A DNA stretch of 64,000 bases. It comes from Sebastes aleutianus (Eukaryota > Chordata > Actinopteri > Perciformes > Sebastidae). The stretch covers positions 19,179,880-19,243,879 of the forward strand of contig CAKAKS010000031.1 in the NCBI GenBank assembly GCA_916700875.1. Reading direction: 5' to 3'. This document shows positions 60,663 through 64,000 of the stretch, piece after piece. How positions within the stretch are numbered: the stretch's first letter is position 1; each line of letters starts with the position of its first letter. A program made the translations under genes and the position numbers. The notes beneath the pieces were generated by a model. That model was not told the origin of the DNA, did not search any database, and saw only the letters and a list, made by a program, of their open reading frames with translations.

Positions 60663-61815
60663 TGTTATTATAAAATACAGCGGCTTTAAGTATTCAGTGG
60701 TGTGTTCCTTTAAAATCTTACATTCACCAATTTCTCTCCATAGATTACAGGACAATGACACTCACCCCACCTCATTCTTATCCCACTGACCTGTACAGCT
60801 ACCAGGCACCAAACTGATGTGATAGAGAACTGGAACAACAGCTAAGTTACCACCCCACCTGCTGGTTGCTGCCTCGATCACGTCTGATGATTTTAGAAAT
60901 AGTTTTTCAGGATTTTAGTTTCCAAAGATGTCAGTGTTTACCTAGATTCCTGTAAAGCTAAAAATGTATTGAGTCATGATATCATAAGGAACTTTGAATA
61001 CCCACTAGATGACACATGATAGTGATGAAATACTATTATCATGAATTGCTCTTTCACAGACAGTGGTTGTGCTGTTCCTCTTGTTCCTACCCCACAGTCT
61101 ATCCTGTAGCTACAGTCAGGGACAACAATATCACAACACTGCGGAGAATATCCATATTACCATTTTATCTAGTATGCAGTCTTAAAATCGTACTTTTTTG
61201 ATAAATGCCTATTAAAAAGAAATAAAAAATCTACATATTTCTTTCAAACTACTAAAAGTCTGAAAGTGAGGGTCAGTAAAAGATTCAAGAGATAAATCTA
61301 ATTTTTTTTTTGCTTTCATGTGTGAAAAATAAGATTTTAAGACTGAAAGTAACATCAAACGACAGATAAGGTTGGACGGGTTTTTGTAGTGTAGTTGAAA
61401 GAAAAAAGTTATTTCAAAGCAAGAAAGCAGCAGTACTGTCCCTGCCTTGTTCCACAATCACACACCAACTCACAAAAGAAAAATACACACTACTACACTA
61501 CTACATTACTACATAATGAAACTCACATACAGTACACACAACCACGTTTTACCAAAGTGTAGTACTGTATTGCTGTAAAGCAGGACAGAGTGCTCGACAT
61601 ACCCCGGGTACACATACTAATACCTTTCCAGGGATCTGGGTTATGTTTTGTGGACAATGTAAATTTGTGTGTTGCATGTGATGTATCTATCAGCAATTTC
61701 ATGGAATGACCAGAGTATACTGTATATGTAGGAGGGTCACTTTGTCCATGATGGCGACAGAGTGTGAACTCTGCACTGAGATGAGAGGAGCACATGGAGC
61801 CAAACACACACATAA

Positions 61816-61868
61816 GAGAAGAAGAAGAAGAGGGAGAGGACGAGAGAAAAGGAAGAGAAAGAGAGAGG
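61816..61868 (+). repeat. Purine-rich AAG/GA tract
   Basis: Almost pure purine on the plus strand (one C), starting 'agaagaagaagaagaggg'. It gives a spurious Arg/Lys-rich frame. Confidence 0.9.
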
Positions 61869-62141
61869 TGGCACAACAGGTGGTACATACTGCCAGGTGG
61901 GTCCCAGGGGCGTGGCGAGGGTGGCTCCGCTATCAGACAGCACACACAAGAGGGAGGTGGGCAAAACATTAGCAGTGGGCATCAGAATTAGGAGAAAGGG
62001 AAGACAGAAGATTAGAGAAGAGACTCAGGAAGGATAAGGCTGGTGATATTCTGAATTTTCTTGTTGTCTATAAACCGGACGAAAAGACCACTAACCATAC
62101 TAACAGGTATTGTGTGTGTATCCAAAGCCTGTATATATCGT

Positions 62142-62455
62142 AGCGACCTGTCAATCACAAGGTAACCACGCCCTAAAGCATCTCCTGCTTTATGGTCTAT
62201 TTTGACTCTAAATGGGACCATAATTTACTAACTGAACATCATGCTGTATTGAAGAAGACTTGAAACTAGCGATTGAGACCCTAAACTCATGTTTACAATG
62301 TTTACTGAGGTAATAAATCAAGTGAGAAGTAGGATCATTTTCTCATAGACTTCTTTTTGCAACCAGAGGTAGTCGCCCCCTGCTGGCTATTAGAAAGAAT
62401 GCAAGTTTAAGGCACTTCAGCATTGGCTTCACTTTTCAGACCCGGAGGTTGCCAG
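62142..62455 (-). repeat. Repeat family A, copy 3 (inverted)
   Basis: Same orientation as copy 2 and very similar throughout, including 'ccctaaagcatctcctgct' and 'cgccccctgctggctattag'. Confidence 0.88.
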
Positions 62456-62509
62456 CTGTTTATTACCATGAACACACACACATACACCATCCTGCTACTG
62501 TAAATCCTA

Positions 62510-62665
62510 ACTAGAGCACCAAATGTGTATTAATCTGCAGTTGAAAATAGTCCCAGACAAATGCAATATTTTCTTCTATTTCATTAATTGGCAGTTTTGG
62601 TCTTTTCATGGGATTTGTTGACAATAACAAAAATACAGGATAACACCAGCCTTATCCTCTACAGA
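62510..62665 (+). repeat. Repeat family J, copy 2
   Basis: Shares 'tgaaaatagtcccagacaaa' and 'ggatttgttgacaataacaa' with 52382-52645; the middle part is deleted here. Confidence 0.7.
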
Positions 62666-62795
62666 GAAAGAGAGAGAGCGAGAGATCAAAATGCAACATA
62701 AACAATAAGGAAAGCACATGTTAAGTGTTGTGGGACAGCAGGGCGACACACAGAGAGAGAGAGAGATACAGACAAAAACACAGAGAGACAGCGAA
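62660..62795 (+). repeat. GA/CAGA-rich simple sequence
   Basis: Two GA-rich blocks (62660-62690 and 62750-62795) separated by unique sequence. Confidence 0.85.
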
Positions 62796-64000
62796 ACTAA
62801 ACAGACAAGATCAGACAGGTGAGACAATCCAGGAGACAGAGAAGTGATGGACATAAAAATCATCTTGACATGATATCCATATGCAGCAGACAAGAGCAGC
62901 GACTGTAACTCCCAGAATGACAGTCAAAAAGGAAAAAAAAATGTAACAGATGACAATAAGTGAAATTCATAAATATAAATGGATTAATGCAGTCAGGCAA
63001 AACTCAGATGTTAGATTATATTGTAGATGAGTGTGAATATTGTATGAAATTTAAAAAAAATGATATTAATTGTATTAGTGAGGTAAACCAAATTTAAAAC
63101 ATTTTTAAAATAGCATCCTTACGATTTCCAAGAAATTCAACTTACAATTTATCTCATGTTGTATTTACATGATCAGGTTAGTACGATGAAGGTCGATACT
63201 TACTGTAACAGGTGAATACAATATCTGTATTCCATTGCCAGCACCTCTGAAGCTCACTAACAGATTATATGTCATTAATCCCTCCACAAACAGGAATGAA
63301 AAATCAACAAGTTGTGGTTTTAGGGGGAGTTATTTCTATTTCTTTGAACTACTTCTTATGGTAAGCTAATCGACTCTTCATTACTCTCGGAAAGACAGGA
63401 AATAACAAAAAAAAATTAAATTATTCCTTTAAGAAAAGATCAATCTGAAAGTGGTAAAACAATACTGAGGCTGGCGTCAATTATTGTCATAAGTCAAGAA
63501 CTCTCACTGCAGCTTAACTGGTCATTCAGTAACCAAATATCCAATAACTCCTGCCTTCTTTTGCAAACAAGTAACAATGGCACATTTTTAATCAGCCAAT
63601 GACATAAGTGGTGTAAGACCTGAGATTTGAGGTGGTATTGTAGAGAAAACACAAATAAGCCAACAGGTTTGTTCATAGTCCCAGACAATTGTGTCCCTGA
63701 CTTTTGTTTGTTTCTAATTTAATAACTGTCTTATCATATTAATCAACTACCAACTATGTTGTGCACTTTGCTGAGTCCATCTCTACCCTCAATTTGCTCC
63801 TCCTGTAATAAATGTGAAATTGTCAGACAGGAGAGGTCGCGCCGAGGTCGGCGGGATGAACTGATGTGGACTGACAGAGAGCAACTCTGCTCCTGTTAGC
63901 TCACGGCTGCTTTCAATACCCGCCAACCACTCAGCATCGCAGCACCGGCCATTTACAGCCACCTGTTCACTGCCAAACAGAGACACTTCATCATTTTGTA

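Larger units (their letters stand above)
59678..64000 (-). other. cacna1b: cacna1b intron running out of the window
   Basis: Sequence upstream of the first cacna1b exon seen. It contains repeat family D (60215-60662), a purine-rich tract (61816-61868), repeat family A (62142-62455), a further repeat (62510-62665) and GA-rich simple sequence (62660-62780). The exons that should precede (the calcium-channel tail region ending in a phase 0 donor) were not identified with confidence. Confidence 0.65.

Noticed and set aside
61889..61927. 39-base minus-strand candidate exon between a GATAG acceptor and a GTATGT donor
   Set aside because: It would join in phase 0, but the donor context is poor and the residues do not resemble the calcium-channel tail.
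61706..61972. Arg/Lys-rich plus-strand frame of 88 codons
   Set aside because: Produced by a purine-rich simple-sequence tract in an intron; no splice or start support.
63789..63986. 65-codon minus-strand frame at the window edge
   Set aside because: GC-rich, but it does not match the expected cacna1b tail and lacks a convincing donor.

Overview
The window is vertebrate nuclear DNA, almost certainly from a ray-finned (teleost) fish and probably a percomorph. It has split genes with GT-AG introns and a low density of coding sequence. CA/TG and TCTA microsatellites are frequent, and it carries many degraded Tc1-like, hAT-like, LINE and SINE fragments of kinds common in teleost genomes. Nothing bacterial, viral or organellar was seen. 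Most long open frames here are chance frames in introns or antisense shadows of exons.

Two genes can be supported, both on the minus strand. (1) Positions 54505-59677 hold the last three coding exons of cacna1b, the pore-forming alpha-1B subunit of N-type (CaV2.2) voltage-gated calcium channels. They encode the far cytoplasmic tail, with a His-rich/basic stretch, a proline-rich SH3-ligand motif and a terminal -DWC PDZ ligand. The rest of the gene lies beyond 64000. (2) Positions 13388-49613 hold six coding exons (285 codons, no stop reached) of a secreted protein with a signal peptide, a short acidic linker and a thrombospondin N-terminal-like / laminin-G-like (TSPN) domain, as found at the N-terminus of several collagens and thrombospondins. 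Its signal-peptide exon (49475-49613) is separated from the rest by an intron of about 28.9 kb. The phases of all five joins agree, which is the strongest evidence that this is one gene. I could not name the family member, and no further exon was recognised between 1 and 13387.

Layout: 1-13387, sequence after the last recognised TSPN-gene exon, rich in repeat fossils; 13388-20609, TSPN exons 6 to 2; 20610-49474, the giant first intron, full of transposon remnants; 49475-49613, exon 1, followed by a GC-box/CCAAT promoter-like stretch to about 49910; about 49911-53230, intergenic repeats; about 53234-54504, probable cacna1b 3' UTR; 54505-59677, cacna1b terminal exons; 59678-64000, cacna1b intron.

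The most unusual structures are two back-to-back perfect palindromes (33031-33123), a 309-bp hAT-like element with an exact 8-bp target duplication (37525-37833), a composite hAT-like element carrying a LINE tail (48002-49047), and a decayed P2X7-C-terminus-like zinc-finger frame (about 45490-45790). No convincing new multi-gene system was found. The unnamed TSPN gene is the best candidate for something little described.
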